NCBI GenBank assembly: GCA_016213595.1
Contig: JACRAA010000095.1
Span: 1 to 5,736, forward strand
Reading direction: 5' to 3'
DNA length: 5,736 bases
Origin: Actinomycetota bacterium
GTDB taxonomy: Bacteria; Actinomycetota; Actinomycetes; Propionibacteriales; Propionibacteriaceae
Shown here: in pieces, positions 5,333 through 5,736 of the stretch
How positions within the stretch are numbered: position 1 is the first letter of the stretch
Layout of the letters: every line of letters begins with the position of its first letter
Position numbers and translations under genes: made by a program
Notes under the pieces: generated by a model
Databases searched by the model: none
The model's input: the letters and a program-made list of their open reading frames with translations, nothing else
What the model was told of the DNA's origin: nothing

Positions 5333-5736
5333 ATGTCAGAGCCCCCCGAGGACAGCACCCGACGACCGGGACCGTCGTACACCCCGCCCGGGTACGAGGG
5401 TCAGCCGCACCCCGACGAGGGTCGACCCAGGTTCGACGGCCAGTCAGCGTGGTACGGCGAGCAGCAGCCGCCGACGTACGGCAGCGCGTACGGCCAGAAC
5501 GGGGCGTACGGACAGGCGGGGTCGTACGGGCAGCAAGGGTCGTACGGACAGCAAGGGTCGTACGGACAGCAAGGGTCGTACGGGCAGCCGGGGGCGTACG
5601 GACAGCAGGGGTCGTACGGGCAGCCGGGCCAGTACGGAGGCTGGGCGCCGCCGACGGGAGCGCCGGGATGGCCGACTGGGGGAGCGGGGAACCCGTACAG
5701 GACGGGCTACACCACGACCTCACCCACGCCGCCGCC
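5333..5736 (+). CDS. Hypothetical protein with Pro/Gly/Tyr/Gln-rich repeat N-terminus (3' end outside window)
   Basis: The frame opens at the ATG at 5333 and stays open to the window edge, giving 134 complete codons. The protein begins MSEPPEDSTRRPGPSYTPPG, with no signal peptide or membrane segment so far. Residues 1-52 are rich in Pro, Gly, Asp and Glu. Residues 53-100 are eight consecutive six-residue units (YGQNGA, YGQAGS, three YGQQGS, YGQPGA, YGQQGS, YGQPGQ). Residues 101-134 are Gly/Pro/Trp/Thr-rich (YGGWAPPTGAPGW). This whole part should be intrinsically disordered. Actinobacteria often carry such low-complexity heads on small membrane proteins (RDD, DUF4190, TM2 and similar domains), so a membrane domain downstream is likely but unseen. 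The gene has its own ribosome binding site and sits 106 bases after the UvrA-like gene, so it is probably a separate unit. I do not recognise a specific family. Confidence 0.8.
   Translation, partial: MSEPPEDSTRRPGPSYTPPGYEGQPHPDEGRPRFDGQSAWYGEQQPPTYGSAYGQNGAYGQAGSYGQQGSYGQQGSYGQQGSYGQPGAYGQQGSYGQPGQYGGWAPPTGAPGWPTGGAGNPYRTGYTTTSPTPP
5489..5632 (+). repeat. Eight tandem 18-bp coding repeats (YGQxGx units)
   Basis: Eight in-frame 18-base units start at 5489, 5507, 5525, 5543, 5561, 5579, 5597 and 5615. The units at 5543 and 5561 are identical at the DNA level, and the unit at 5525 differs from them by one base. Outer units vary mainly at codons 4 and 6 (Asn, Ala, Gln or Pro; Ala, Ser or Gln). 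Every unit opens with TAC GGN CAG. The whole-codon length means gain or loss of a unit keeps the frame. Confidence 0.95.

Noticed and set aside
5489..5632. CRISPR-like array because of regular 18-bp repeats.
   Set aside because: There are no unique spacers; the units are contiguous, in frame and code for a peptide repeat.
5067..5723. A 218-codon minus-strand frame with RTTLAV-type repeats.
   Set aside because: Its repeats are only the reverse reading of the YGQ-coding units, and it also runs into the end of the UvrA-like gene.

Overview
The window is GC-rich DNA whose codons end overwhelmingly in G or C, with dense, co-directional, partly overlapping genes. This composition, and the close fit of the UvrA-like protein to what I remember of actinobacterial relatives, suggest a high-GC Actinomycetota chromosome, perhaps a Cellulomonas-like Micrococcales. 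The genus is only a guess. No phage, insertion sequence, CRISPR array, tRNA or rRNA was seen.

Positions 1-2769 are the distal part of a branched-chain amino acid (Liv/HAAT-type) ABC importer operon. It holds the end of the permease LivM (its start lies before the window), then the two cytoplasmic ATPases LivG and LivF. The genes overlap by 4 and 8 bases, which fits translational coupling. The companion permease LivH and the substrate-binding protein would be expected upstream, outside the window.

Positions 2770-2868 are a short spacer with a GC-rich hairpin and a 10-bp perfect palindrome, then a UvrA-like double-ABC ATPase (2869-5226). It has both ATPase modules and the second zinc finger of UvrA. 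It appears to lack the UvrB-binding domain and half of zinc finger 1. It therefore belongs with the short UvrA paralogues, such as the drug-resistance protein DrrC, rather than the housekeeping excinuclease subunit.

Positions 5227-5332 are a second spacer with a possible terminator hairpin, a 7-bp inverted repeat and a weak -10-like hexamer. A gene that runs off the right edge begins at 5333. It encodes a Pro/Gly/Tyr/Gln-rich N-terminal region with eight consecutive six-residue repeats of the YGQxGx type.

Overall this looks like an ordinary transport operon plus a resistance- or repair-type UvrA paralogue. The most unusual element is the repeat-bearing start of the last gene. I found no convincing evidence of an undescribed multi-gene system.
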